Source: Lachnospiraceae bacterium
Lineage (GTDB): Bacteria > Bacillota > Clostridia > Lachnospirales > Lachnospiraceae
Direction: 5' to 3'
Length of the DNA: 42,661 bases
Assembly: GCA_029012365.1 (NCBI GenBank)
Contig: JAQXLY010000031.1
Span: 1-42,661 of the forward strand
The position numbers and the translations under genes are program-made. Below, in pieces: positions 7,026-14,865 of the stretch (position 1 is its first letter; every line of letters starts with the position of its first letter). The notes below the pieces were generated by a model. That model saw only the letters and a program-made list of their open reading frames with translations, made no database searches and had not been told where the DNA came from.

Positions 7026-7895
7026 ATGAGTCAGAAGAATGAACCGGTAATTGAAGTAAGAGATTTGTATTTTAGCTATACGAGGACACCTTTTTTGAAG
7101 GATATCAATTTTTCTGTAAATAAAGGTGAAATTTTTGGTTTCCTCGGTCCGTCAGGAGCAGGAAAAAGTACCTTGCAGAAGGTACTCACCGGTCTTTGTA
7201 CAAATTACCTCGGAACAGCCAGAATACTTGGTACAGATAGTAATAAACATGGCAAAGGGTTCTATGAACGGATAGGAGTGGATTTTGAATTTCCGAGCCT
7301 GTTTGAAAAGCTTACGGCAAGAGAAAATCTTGATTATTTTGCATCCTTATACAGCGGTGAGAAGAGAAATGCGGACGAACTGTTAAAAGAGGTCGGGCTT
7401 TATGAACATGCGGATAAGAAGGTTTCGGCCTTTTCGAAAGGGATGAAATCCAGACTGAATTTTATCAAATCTCTGGTACATAATCCACAGGTTCTTTTTC
7501 TGGACGAGCCGACCAGCGGTCTCGACCCAAACAACGCTAAAATTATGAAGAATATGATTCGTAAGGAGCGTGAAGCGGGGAAAACAATTATTATCACTAC
7601 GCATAATATGCAGGATGCAACAGAGCTTTGCGACAGGGTTGTCTTTATAGTGGATGGGCAGATGAAGGCAATAGATACCCCTCATAATTTCATTATGAAA
7701 AGAGGGGCTGCCAGGGTTACATACTCCTTTATGGAAAATGGGAAGGAGCAGGTGAAGACGAGTATGCTGTCCGAGCTTAGCCGTGATGTGCTTCTTCAAA
7801 GGCTGATAGCAGAGAACCGGCTCACATCGATTCATAGTGCAGAACCTACGTTAAGTGATATTTTTATTGAGCTGACCGGCGCACAGCTTGATTAA
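7026..7895 (+). CDS. ABC transporter ATP-binding protein
   Basis: A 289-residue ATPase of the ABC-2/drug-efflux type. Walker A is GPSGAGKST (41-49), the signature is the FSKGM variant used by this subgroup, Walker B is VLFLDEPTSGLDP and the switch histidine is in ITTHN. A C-terminal extension of about 60 residues follows the nucleotide-binding domain, as in exporters of peptides or antibiotics. The start at 7026 follows AAGGAGGGG; an ATG at 6996 overlapping the tetR stop lacks a ribosome site. It powers the two permeases encoded next and is cytosolic at the membrane face. Confidence 0.9.
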   Translation: MSQKNEPVIEVRDLYFSYTRTPFLKDINFSVNKGEIFGFLGPSGAGKSTLQKVLTGLCTNYLGTARILGTDSNKHGKGFYERIGVDFEFPSLFEKLTARENLDYFASLYSGEKRNADELLKEVGLYEHADKKVSAFSKGMKSRLNFIKSLVHNPQVLFLDEPTSGLDPNNAKIMKNMIRKEREAGKTIIITTHNMQDATELCDRVVFIVDGQMKAIDTPHNFIMKRGAARVTYSFMENGKEQVKTSMLSELSRDVLLQRLIAENRLTSIHSAEPTLSDIFIELTGAQLD

Positions 7896-7909
7896 CCGGA
7901 GGGACTGAT

Positions 7910-8599
7910 ATGAGAAAATTGAATGTGATAAAGGGAGATATGATGTTTCAATGGAAATATGGGTTTTACGGTCTCTATTTTTTATTAATCATTATATATC
8001 TTGTGATTTTTTCCTTTTTTAGCGGTGATGTGAAAAATACCATTGTTTCAATCTGTGTATATTCGGATCCGGCAGCAATGGGAATGTTTTTTATGGGGGC
8101 GTTGCTTTTACTTGAAAAAAGTCAGAGAATAACAAGTTCCATTGCAATTTCGCCGGTGACTCCGGAGGAATATATATTGGGAAAGGTACTGTCCATCGGA
8201 ATTATTTCAGTATTCGTAGGAATAATTCTGATGACACAGGGAGGCTGCGCAAACTATCTTCTTTGCGTCATTGGATTATTTACAGGCTCTGCTTTTTTTA
8301 GTCTGTGTGGAATTATTGTCGGGGCAAAAATAGAAAGCCTGAATCAATATATTTTATGGACAATTCCTTTTGAAATTGTAGGCTTTGTTCCGGTTATCTT
8401 ATATAGAAACGGCTTTCTTTGGGATAACAGGCTGATGATTTTGCATCCGGGCTGCAGTGTCATGCAGCTCCTTGAGGGAAATCAGGAGATGGCGCTACTT
8501 TCAATCATAAGTGTTATTGTCTGGCTTATTTTTTTATTTTGGATAGCGGATTTGTCTGTAAGAAAAATGTTTCGCATTTCAGGCGGGGCAAAGCTGTAA
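7910..8599 (+). CDS. ABC-2 type transporter permease, subunit 1
   Basis: A 229-residue hydrophobic protein with about six membrane segments (first near residues 21-38, last near 200-216) and short charged loops. The stretch SPVTPEEYILGKVLSIGIISV (residues 83-103) is the cytoplasmic coupling-loop type seen in ABC-2 permeases. A CCGGAGGG ribosome site precedes the ATG at 7910, 14 bases after the ATPase stop. It probably pairs with the next gene to make a heterodimeric channel. The substrate cannot be inferred; the family includes exporters of drugs and peptides. Confidence 0.8.
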   Translation: MRKLNVIKGDMMFQWKYGFYGLYFLLIIIYLVIFSFFSGDVKNTIVSICVYSDPAAMGMFFMGALLLLEKSQRITSSIAISPVTPEEYILGKVLSIGIISVFVGIILMTQGGCANYLLCVIGLFTGSAFFSLCGIIVGAKIESLNQYILWTIPFEIVGFVPVILYRNGFLWDNRLMILHPGCSVMQLLEGNQEMALLSIISVIVWLIFLFWIADLSVRKMFRISGGAKL

Positions 8600-8614
8600 G
8601 GAGGTGGAGCGCCT

Positions 8615-9328
8615 ATGCGTGCAGTAAACAAGATGTTTATCTATATGGTAAAGCAAATTACACAGGAAATGATGATGCTCATGCTTGCAGCAGCACCGAT
8701 TCTGGCGGGGGTATTTTTTCGGGTGGGAATACCGTTTTTGGAAAAGAATGTTCTGAGTCGTTTTGGAATGGAGCAAATGCTTGCTCCGTATTACGAGATT
8801 TTTGGCTGGCTTTTAGCCATGCTGACAGGAATGCTGTTCGCATTTGTCGGCGGTCTGGTAGTGCTTGGAGAAATCGATGATAATCTGGCAAAGTATATTA
8901 TGGTTACGCCTGCGGGGATGAAAGGATATCTGTGTTCAAGAATCATCATTCCTGCTCTTATCTCCGGAGGGGTCACGCTTGTTCTGGTGCCGCTTTTTTC
9001 ACTGACACCGATAAACATTGCAAAGCTTATCGTAATGGTGATATCGACAATGTTTAGCGGAATCGTCACCGCCCTGCTTGTTGTGGCGATTTCCTCAAAC
9101 AAGGTTGAGGGTATGGCTGTCGGAAAGCTTTCCGGACTTTTTGGGGTGACTTTTTTTGTACCGCTTGCTATTAACGGAACGATTAAGTATGCATTTTGTC
9201 TGTTTCCGATGTTCTGGATTGGAGAGTGGAGCATATCCGGTGGATGGGGAAAACTGGTCATGGCAGCAATCGAGTTTTTTATCTGGATATATGCTATGTT
9301 TTTGAGATTTCGGAAGAAAATGGAATAG
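8615..9328 (+). CDS. ABC-2 type transporter permease, subunit 2
   Basis: A 237-residue membrane protein with about six hydrophobic segments. The stretch from residue 91 (YIMVTPAGMKGYLCSRIIIP) is the same kind of cytoplasmic loop as SPVTPEEYILGKV in the preceding permease, which supports a common origin of the pair. It begins after AGGAGGTGGAGC, 15 bases past the stop of subunit 1. The operon ends here: nothing further is encoded in the same direction until the copper region, and no clear terminator is visible. Confidence 0.8.
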   Translation: MRAVNKMFIYMVKQITQEMMMLMLAAAPILAGVFFRVGIPFLEKNVLSRFGMEQMLAPYYEIFGWLLAMLTGMLFAFVGGLVVLGEIDDNLAKYIMVTPAGMKGYLCSRIIIPALISGGVTLVLVPLFSLTPINIAKLIVMVISTMFSGIVTALLVVAISSNKVEGMAVGKLSGLFGVTFFVPLAINGTIKYAFCLFPMFWIGEWSISGGWGKLVMAAIEFFIWIYAMFLRFRKKME

Positions 9329-9632
9329 CTAAGATACGCTTTTTTCGCCTGTTAATCCTATCTATGTAGGCAAGCAGGGAGCAGGTGTATAATGAGAATC
9401 ATCACATCATAGTGAAGGAGACAGACAGGAACCGGCTTTATGAAGAGGGCTATAAGGGCAGACAGAAAATAGAGGAATTTTTATTCGGGGAAAGGTAAGA
9501 ATATGAGTATAAAGTTATCACCGCAATAGAAAAAGAGGACATGATTATTGTCAAAAGTGCTAAAACTGACAAGCGCAAAAATAAAATGCATTACGTCGGT
9601 CTGAGAAATCCTATTGTTTTTTTGAATTCCTA
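9329..9632. other. Intergenic stretch with small gene remnants
   Basis: About 300 bases separate the exporter from the copper promoter. One frame encodes KETDRNRLYEEGYKGRQKI up to a stop at about 9499 but has no start codon, so it looks like the tail of a lost gene. A 31-codon ORF begins at 9541 without a good ribosome site. Nothing here can be called as a gene with confidence, and no terminator is obvious. Confidence 0.35.
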
Positions 9633-9661
9633 TTGACATATACCCTTATGGGGTATACAAT
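9633..9661 (+). promoter_or_regulatory. Copper-responsive promoter of csoR-copA
   Basis: TTGACA (9633-9638) and TACAAT (9656-9661) have a 17-base spacer. The spacer is filled by a CsoR-type box, and a second box follows the -10. Confidence 0.85.
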
Positions 9662-9684
9662 TTATATACCCCATAAGGGTATAT
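9638..9684. promoter_or_regulatory. Double CsoR operator
   Basis: Two boxes, TACCCTTATGGGGTA (9641-9655) and TACCCCATAAGGGTA (9667-9681), are exact reverse complements of each other. Each is an imperfect palindrome of the ATACCC...GGGTAT type bound by CsoR repressors. One lies between -35 and -10, the other just after the -10, so CsoR would block polymerase until copper binds. Confidence 0.85.
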
Positions 9685-9703
9685 AAAGAGCGGAGGCGAA
9701 ATT

Positions 9704-10012
9704 ATGTCTGATAAAAAAGTATGCGGATGCTGCAAAAAAACGACAGCTCGCTCAGAGGAAGAACGAAAAAAACTGATACACCGTCTCAACCGGATTGAAG
9801 GTCAGATTCGCGGGATTCGGGGAATGGTGGAAAAAGATGCTTATTGTGCGGATATTTTGATGCAATCCGCTGCTGTAAACGCTGCGGTCAATGCTTTTAA
9901 CAAGGAACTGCTGGCAAATCATATCAGAGGCTGTGTTGCCAGAGATATTCGTGAGGGCAAGGATGAAGTGATCAATGAATTAGTGGCAACTCTGCAAAAA
10001 CTCATGAAATAG
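9704..10012 (+). CDS. csoR: CsoR-family copper-sensing repressor
   Basis: A 102-residue all-helical repressor. It carries the Cu(I)-binding Cys-His-Cys set of copper-type CsoR proteins: C48 (DAYCADIL), H73 and C77 (NHIRGC). LIHRLNRIEGQIRGIRGMVE is the DNA-binding helix signature. Additional cysteines C7, C9 and C10 occur in the N-terminal tail. The start at 9704 follows GCGGAGGCG. It is co-transcribed with the copper ATPase 23 bases downstream and should repress both through the mirrored boxes upstream, releasing DNA when Cu(I) is bound. Confidence 0.93.
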   Translation: MSDKKVCGCCKKTTARSEEERKKLIHRLNRIEGQIRGIRGMVEKDAYCADILMQSAAVNAAVNAFNKELLANHIRGCVARDIREGKDEVINELVATLQKLMK

Positions 10013-10035
10013 AAAGGAGGCGTAACAAATCAATT

Positions 10036-12564
10036 ATGGAGCAATATACAGTAACCGGTATGAGCTGTGCTGCCTGCACTGCCCGGGTGGAAAAAGCGGT
10101 ATCGGCTGTGCAAGGAGTTACTTCCTGCTCGGTGAGTCTGTTGACCAATTCCATGGGAGTGGAAGGAACCGCATCTGCCGAGGAAATCATAGCGGCGGTT
10201 CGTAATGCAGGATACGGAGCAGCTTTGAAAAAGGAAAATAAAGGGCAAACCACACATTTATCCTCCGGTGAGGATGCGCTGAAGGACAGGGAAACTCCTG
10301 TGTTAAAAAAACGGTTAATTACCTCTCTCGGCTTTTGGATTGTACTTATGTATGTTTCCATGGGGCATATGATGTGGGGCTGGCCGCTGCCTCCGTTTTT
10401 TGATGATAACCATGTGGCCATGGGGCTTTTGCAGCTATTGTTAACGGTTGTTATTATGGTCATCAATCAGAAGTTTTTTATCAGCGGCTTTAAAAGCTTG
10501 TGGCACCGTGCACCGAATATGGATGCATTGGTCGCATTAGGCTCTGCGGCAGCTTTCATCTACAGTACAGTTGCTCTGTTTGCAATGACGGATGCACAGG
10601 TTAAAGGCAACGAAGCTGCTGTGATGTCATATATGCATGAGTTTTACTTTGAATCTGCTGCCACAATTCTTGCACTGATTACCTTGGGAAAAATGCTTGA
10701 GGCACGTTCAAAAGGAAAAACCACCGACGCGCTGAAGGGGTTGATGAAGCTGGCTCCTAAGACTGCCACGCTTCTGCGGGAGGGTACCGAAATTTCTGTG
10801 CCAATCGAGCAGGTGGCAAAGGGTGATATCTTTGTAGTTCGTCCCGGTGAAACTATTCCTGTGGACGGAACAGTTTTAGAGGGAAACAGCGCAGTAGATG
10901 AATCCACCCTGACAGGAGAGAGCATTCCGATAGACAAAGCGGCCGGGAGTGTAGTTTCCGCAGGGACACTCAACCAATCGGGCTTTCTACGCTGTGAAGC
11001 AACAAGAGTAGGTGAGGACACTACACTTTCACAAATCATACAGATGGTCAGCGATGCGGCTGCAACGAAAGCACCGATTGCCAAGGTTGCTGACAGGGTG
11101 TCAGGTGTATTTGTTCCTGCTGTTATCACAATCGCGGTGATAACCGTTATCGCATGGCTCTTTGCCGGACAGACAGCAGGCTTTGCTTTGGCACGGGGAA
11201 TATCTGTATTGGTGATTAGCTGCCCTTGTGCGCTCGGTCTTGCGACACCTGTTGCCATCATGGTGGGCAACGGAATGGGTGCAAAAAACGGAATTCTCTT
11301 CAAGACGGCTGTATCATTGGAAAAAGCGGGAAAGACACAGATTGTGGCACTTGATAAAACAGGAACCATTACCCGCGGAGAACCGAAGGTTACGGATATG
11401 CTTCCGATAAACGGCAGGAGTGAGACAGAGCTTTTGTCAACTGCTTATGCGTTAGAGAAAAAGAGCGAACATCCGCTGTCAAGAGCAATCAATCAGAGAG
11501 CGGAGCAGGACGGTCTGTCGGCAGACGAGGTGGAACAATTTCAGGCATTGCCCGGAAACGGGCTTACAGCATTTCTTAAAGGCACTGCTCTGTATGGCGG
11601 CAGCTATAAATTTATCAGCGAACAAATTCATGTGCCGGATGAGATAAAGGTGAGGTCTGAACAGCTCTCGGAGGAAGGAAAAACGCCGCTGCTTTTTGCC
11701 CGTGACGGTGAGCTTTGCGGTATTATTGCTGTGGCAGATACCATCAAAGAGGATAGTCCTCAGGCAGTGAAAGAAATGCAGGATATGGGCATCCATGTGG
11801 TGATGCTGACCGGTGATAACGAACGCACAGCAAAAGCTATCGGGACGAAGGTAGGTGTGGATGAAGTAATTGCCGGAGTACTTCCTGACGGAAAGGAAAG
11901 CGTGATTCGTAAGCTACAGCAAAAAGGAAGGGTCATCATGGTCGGTGACGGGATTAATGACGCTCCGGCACTGACAAGTGCCGATATCGGCATTGCGATT
12001 GGTGCAGGTGCGGATGTTGCGATTGATGCAGCGGATGTGGTACTGATGAAAAGCCGCCTGTCTGATGTTCCTGCGGCAATCCGTTTGAGCCGTGCAACGC
12101 TGCGCAATATTCACGAGAATCTGTTTTGGGCATTCATCTACAACATTATCGGTATTCCATTGGCAGCAGGTGTATTTATCGGTGTTTTGGGTTGGCAACT
12201 GAATCCGATGTTCGCTGCGGCAGCCATGAGTTTATCCAGTTTTAGTGTGGTAACCAACGCACTGCGTTTGAATTTCTTCAGGATACATGACTCCAAACGG
12301 GATCATAAAATCAAAAATAAATTAAAAATCACAACCGAAAAGGAGACAAAGATTATGAAAAAGACACTGAAAATCGAAGGTATGATGTGCGGGCATTGCG
12401 AGATGCACACAAAAAAGGCTCTTGAAGCAATTGATGGTGTGACGGAGGCTTTGGTCAGTCACAAGACAGGAACCGCTATTGTAACGCTTGAAAAAAATGT
12501 TTCGGACGATGTTCTTATGCAGGCCGTTGCCGACCAGGGATACCAGGTAACAGAGATTCAATGA
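10036..12564 (+). CDS. copA: Cu(I)-exporting P1B-type ATPase with C-terminal CopZ-like domain
   Basis: An 842-residue membrane copper pump. In order: N-terminal heavy-metal domain (GMSCAACTARV, C11/C14), membrane segments, TGES actuator loop, transport motif CPC (396-398), phosphorylation DKTGT (D440), SEHPLSRA histidine-proline motif and GDGINDAP hinge. After the last membrane pair a linker leads to a second complete metal domain of 69 residues (from M774, GMMCGHC, C785/C788). That domain looks like the chaperone CopZ and even retains its own ribosome site and ATG at 12355. The first ATG is 15 bases from AAAGGAGG, a long spacing. Function: export of Cu(I) from the cytosol at the cost of ATP, controlled by CsoR. 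Confidence 0.93.
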   Translation: MEQYTVTGMSCAACTARVEKAVSAVQGVTSCSVSLLTNSMGVEGTASAEEIIAAVRNAGYGAALKKENKGQTTHLSSGEDALKDRETPVLKKRLITSLGFWIVLMYVSMGHMMWGWPLPPFFDDNHVAMGLLQLLLTVVIMVINQKFFISGFKSLWHRAPNMDALVALGSAAAFIYSTVALFAMTDAQVKGNEAAVMSYMHEFYFESAATILALITLGKMLEARSKGKTTDALKGLMKLAPKTATLLREGTEISVPIEQVAKGDIFVVRPGETIPVDGTVLEGNSAVDESTLTGESIPIDKAAGSVVSAGTLNQSGFLRCEATRVGEDTTLSQIIQMVSDAAATKAPIAKVADRVSGVFVPAVITIAVITVIAWLFAGQTAGFALARGISVLVISCPCALGLATPVAIMVGNGMGAKNGILFKTAVSLEKAGKTQIVALDKTGTITRGEPKVTDMLPINGRSETELLSTAYALEKKSEHPLSRAINQRAEQDGLSADEVEQFQALPGNGLTAFLKGTALYGGSYKFISEQIHVPDEIKVRSEQLSEEGKTPLLFARDGELCGIIAVADTIKEDSPQAVKEMQDMGIHVVMLTGDNERTAKAIGTKVGVDEVIAGVLPDGKESVIRKLQQKGRVIMVGDGINDAPALTSADIGIAIGAGADVAIDAADVVLMKSRLSDVPAAIRLSRATLRNIHENLFWAFIYNIIGIPLAAGVFIGVLGWQLNPMFAAAAMSLSSFSVVTNALRLNFFRIHDSKRDHKIKNKLKITTEKETKIMKKTLKIEGMMCGHCEMHTKKALEAIDGVTEALVSHKTGTAIVTLEKNVSDDVLMQAVADQGYQVTEIQ
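12355..12564 (+). CDS. copZ: Possible internal start producing free copper chaperone CopZ
   Basis: Inside the 3' end of copA, AAAAGGAGAC lies 8 bases before an in-frame ATG at 12355. Translation from there gives a 69-residue heavy-metal domain with MKKTLKIEGMMCGHC, the exact size of free CopZ. The sequence therefore suggests either a recent fusion of copA and copZ by loss of the copA stop, or dual use of one frame to make both a tethered and a free chaperone. Whether the internal start is used cannot be seen from the sequence. Confidence 0.5.
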   Translation: MKKTLKIEGMMCGHCEMHTKKALEAIDGVTEALVSHKTGTAIVTLEKNVSDDVLMQAVADQGYQVTEIQ

Positions 12565-12669
12565 TTAATTGTACGGGGAGCTTCCCTTGTAAATTGCCCG
12601 TAAGGACAAAACAGGGGAAAATACATACATTACAATATTAAGATATGACAAAATATTTACATAAGCCTA

Positions 12670-12700
12670 TTGACTCGGACACGGTGTCATCCTTTATACT
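12670..12700 (+). promoter_or_regulatory. MerR-type promoter with 19-bp spacer
   Basis: TTGACT (12670-12675) and TATACT (12695-12700) are separated by 19 bases. The spacer contains the dyad GACAC-G-GTGTC (12678-12688). Over-long spacers with a central dyad are the hallmark of promoters that MerR proteins activate by DNA distortion, so the downstream regulator probably activates its own gene. Confidence 0.75.
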
Positions 12701-12732
12701 CTGTTTTGCAAGGAGCTGAAAGGAGAAAAAAG

Positions 12733-13731
12733 ATGGAGAAGATGTTGAAAGACTATATGACCGTAACGCAGGTGACAAGAGAGTGCGGCGTCTCGGCAAG
12801 AATGCTTCGGTATTATGAGAAGCTGGGACTGATTGAGAGCAGCAGAAAGGAAGACTACTCCTACAGAATCTACGACAGGGATACTGTAGACAGAGTGAAA
12901 ATCATACTTCTGCTTCGAAAGCTGCGTATCTCTCTTAAGGACATTGCACTCATTCTCCGGGATAATGAACAGGAGCAGATGCTGCATACTCTCAGGCGAA
13001 ACATATCCGAGATGAATAGTGAGATTGATGCGTTGACAATGATCCGTGATGTGCTGGACTGCATTGTAGAGAGACTTGGCAAAGGTTCAAAAAAATATAG
13101 TCTTTTAATGGACTCTGAGCTTACAGAGATTATCGAATCCATAGCTCCTGCGAAATCAAACATACAGGAGGCTGTTACGATGACAGATGTAAACAATGCA
13201 AATGAGATCTTAAACAAGAACCTTACTGTAAGGATAGTAATGCTTCCGCCATGCACGGTTGCTTCCTATCGTGCCGAGGGGGAGAATCCGGAGGAGACAG
13301 TAGGGGAGGTTGTAACAGAGTTTGTTCAGAAGAGTCATCTTTATGAAAAAAAGCCGGATGCCAGAATGTTTGGCTTTAACAGTCCGGATCCGGGAGTGCT
13401 CCCTGACGGATTACATGGGTATGAGGTCTGGGTTACGATTCCGGAGGATATGGAGTTACCTGCGGGCTTTGAAAAGAAGCAGATGAAAGGTGGATTATAT
13501 GCGGCTCTTACAATTAAGTTCCCGGAGTTTCAATTATGGGAAGACCTCGTAAAATGGGCAGAGAATAATGATAAGTATGAGCCGGACTGGAAGAGCGGAC
13601 CGGAAAACATGCACGGTATGCTTGAGGAGCATGTCAACTGGGTTTATGTAGCCTCACAGGGCTGGCCGGAGGACGGAATCGGCAATGATGGGCAGATTGA
13701 CCTTCTGCTTCCGATTAAAATCAGAGAGTGA
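12733..13731 (+). CDS. MerR family regulator with GyrI-like effector-binding domain
   Basis: A 332-residue one-component activator. Residues 6-75 form a MerR winged helix (MTVTQVTRECGVSARMLRYY, then YRIYDRDTVDRVKII); residues 80-125 form the dimer coiled coil. The C-terminal 150 residues (VRIVMLPPCTVASYRAEG ... EGYEVW-type core ... WVYVASQGWP) look like the GyrI/AraC effector-binding domain used by BmrR-type drug sensors. The start at 12733 follows AAAGGAG; an upstream in-frame codon at 12670 is inside the promoter. No efflux gene is adjacent, so its targets beyond its own promoter are unknown. Confidence 0.87.
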   Translation: MEKMLKDYMTVTQVTRECGVSARMLRYYEKLGLIESSRKEDYSYRIYDRDTVDRVKIILLLRKLRISLKDIALILRDNEQEQMLHTLRRNISEMNSEIDALTMIRDVLDCIVERLGKGSKKYSLLMDSELTEIIESIAPAKSNIQEAVTMTDVNNANEILNKNLTVRIVMLPPCTVASYRAEGENPEETVGEVVTEFVQKSHLYEKKPDARMFGFNSPDPGVLPDGLHGYEVWVTIPEDMELPAGFEKKQMKGGLYAALTIKFPEFQLWEDLVKWAENNDKYEPDWKSGPENMHGMLEEHVNWVYVASQGWPEDGIGNDGQIDLLLPIKIRE

Positions 13732-13772
13732 ACAATTAAAAATAAGTGCTTTTCCTAAGAAAGTGCAAAAGG

Positions 13773-13815
13773 CAGGGGCTGTCACGGTGAATAGTACGTG
13801 GCGGCCCTGTTTTTA
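13773..13815 (+). terminator. Terminator after the MerR gene
   Basis: CAGGGGCTGTCACG (13773-13786) pairs with CGTGGCGGCCCTG (13797-13809), followed by a T-run. It belongs to the recurring GGGCTGTC hairpin type of this window. Confidence 0.85.
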
Positions 13816-13855
13816 TAGAATAGGATAATGCTGGTGATAAAAGTATAAATACCTA

Positions 13856-13884
13856 TTGACACATAATACTATGCGTGATATAGT
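13856..13884 (+). promoter_or_regulatory. Promoter and operator of the PadR operon
   Basis: TTGACA (13856-13861) and TATAGT (13879-13884) have a 17-base spacer. An inverted repeat ATACTAT-N7-ATAGTAT (13866-13886) covers the spacer and -10, and an overlapping one, GTGATAT-N8-ATATCAC, spans 13875-13896. Such ATAC...GTAT dyads are usual PadR targets, which suggests autorepression. Confidence 0.7.
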
Positions 13885-13927
13885 ATCATATATCACAAGG
13901 TATTATAAAAAAGGAGAGGAGAGAATC

Positions 13928-14245
13928 GTGGAATCACAATTTCGAAGAGGTATTCTTGAAGTTTGCGTGCTGGCTGTTCTGGAAAGGGGAGAATCCTATG
14001 GATATAAGCTTGTTATGGATATCAGCGAGTTTATACCAATCACTGAGTCAACCTTATATCCGATTCTGAAGCGTTTGGAGACATCGGACATGCTGGCAGT
14101 TAATTCACAGGAACATAACGGAAGACTTCGCAAGTATTACAGGATAACGGAGCAGGGGAGAGAACACCTTACGGAACTTCTGGAGGAATGGGAAGAGATA
14201 CTTAAAGTCTATCATTTTATTATGAAAGAGAGAAAAGAGAGATGA
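13928..14245 (+). CDS. PadR family transcriptional regulator
   Basis: A 105-residue PadR-type winged helix: RRGILEVCVLAVLERGESYG is the signature first helix, followed by ITESTLYPILKRLETSDMLA (recognition helix) and GRLRKYYRITEQGREHL (wing). I start at the GTG at 13928, which follows AAGGAGAGGAG; an upstream extension would run through the promoter. The stop overlaps the next ATG (ATGA, 14242-14245), so it is translationally coupled to the DUF1700 gene. PadR-DUF1700-DUF4097 sets are common in Firmicutes and are tied to envelope stress; autoregulation is likely. Confidence 0.9.
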   Translation: MESQFRRGILEVCVLAVLERGESYGYKLVMDISEFIPITESTLYPILKRLETSDMLAVNSQEHNGRLRKYYRITEQGREHLTELLEEWEEILKVYHFIMKERKER

Positions 14246-14847
14246 ATAAGAGAGAATTTTTGGACGAACTGAGAGCTCGTCTGGAGGAAGCCGGGGTAGC
14301 TTCTTCACAGGGGTTGATTGATTTTTATGATGAGGCAATCAGTGACCGCATGGAAGCAGGTATGAGCGAAGAGGAAGCTGTTGCAAAGGTAGAGAGCATT
14401 GATGAGATTGTTAAGAGGGCAAAGCTTGATATGCCGATGCCGGTAGTTGTTAAGAATAAAATAAAAGAAAGTCACAAGTCTGCAAAGAAGAGCGGGCGCG
14501 GCGGGATATGGATGATCTTATCGATTATCGGTTTTCCTGTCTGGTTTCCGTTATTAGTTGCTGCTGCGGCTGTTTTATTCAGTGTTTACATTGTGCTCTG
14601 GTCGCTTGTAATCTCCTTTTTTGCAGTTGAATTTGCGTTTGCAATCTCGGCTGTTGCGTGCTTTTTGCTTTCCTTCACAAGTATTACAGGATTTATACCG
14701 CTTGCGTCATTTATTGCATTGCTCGGTTCCGCGTTGCTTCTTGCCGGTATTGCCCTTCTTCTGTGGAAGCCGCTACTGATATCGGCGAAGGGGATGATTT
14801 ATATTGTGAAGGCGTTTGTTAAGAGTATCAAGAAGTTATTTATCTAA
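14242..14847 (+). CDS. DUF1700 (HAAS domain) membrane protein
   Basis: A 201-residue protein. The N-terminal 70 residues are a helical cytosolic HAAS/DUF1700 domain (MNKREFLDELRARLEEAGV ... IDFYDEAISDRMEAGMSEEEAV). The rest holds several hydrophobic segments (about 89-112, 118-143, 150-172). Proteins of this type sit between a PadR regulator and a DUF4097 protein and are thought to transmit or modulate the regulator's signal at the membrane. The gene overlaps padR by four bases and is followed 18 bases later by the DUF4097 gene. No enzymatic motif is visible. Confidence 0.8.
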   Translation: MNKREFLDELRARLEEAGVASSQGLIDFYDEAISDRMEAGMSEEEAVAKVESIDEIVKRAKLDMPMPVVVKNKIKESHKSAKKSGRGGIWMILSIIGFPVWFPLLVAAAAVLFSVYIVLWSLVISFFAVEFAFAISAVACFLLSFTSITGFIPLASFIALLGSALLLAGIALLLWKPLLISAKGMIYIVKAFVKSIKKLFI

Positions 14848-14865
14848 TTCAGAGGAGAGTACAGT

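Noticed and set aside
10644..11369. 241-codon minus-strand open frame inside copA
   Set aside because: It is antisense to a fully conserved P-type ATPase, has no ribosome site and its residues (Thr/Ala/Ser/Pro-rich) mirror codon bias of the plus strand.
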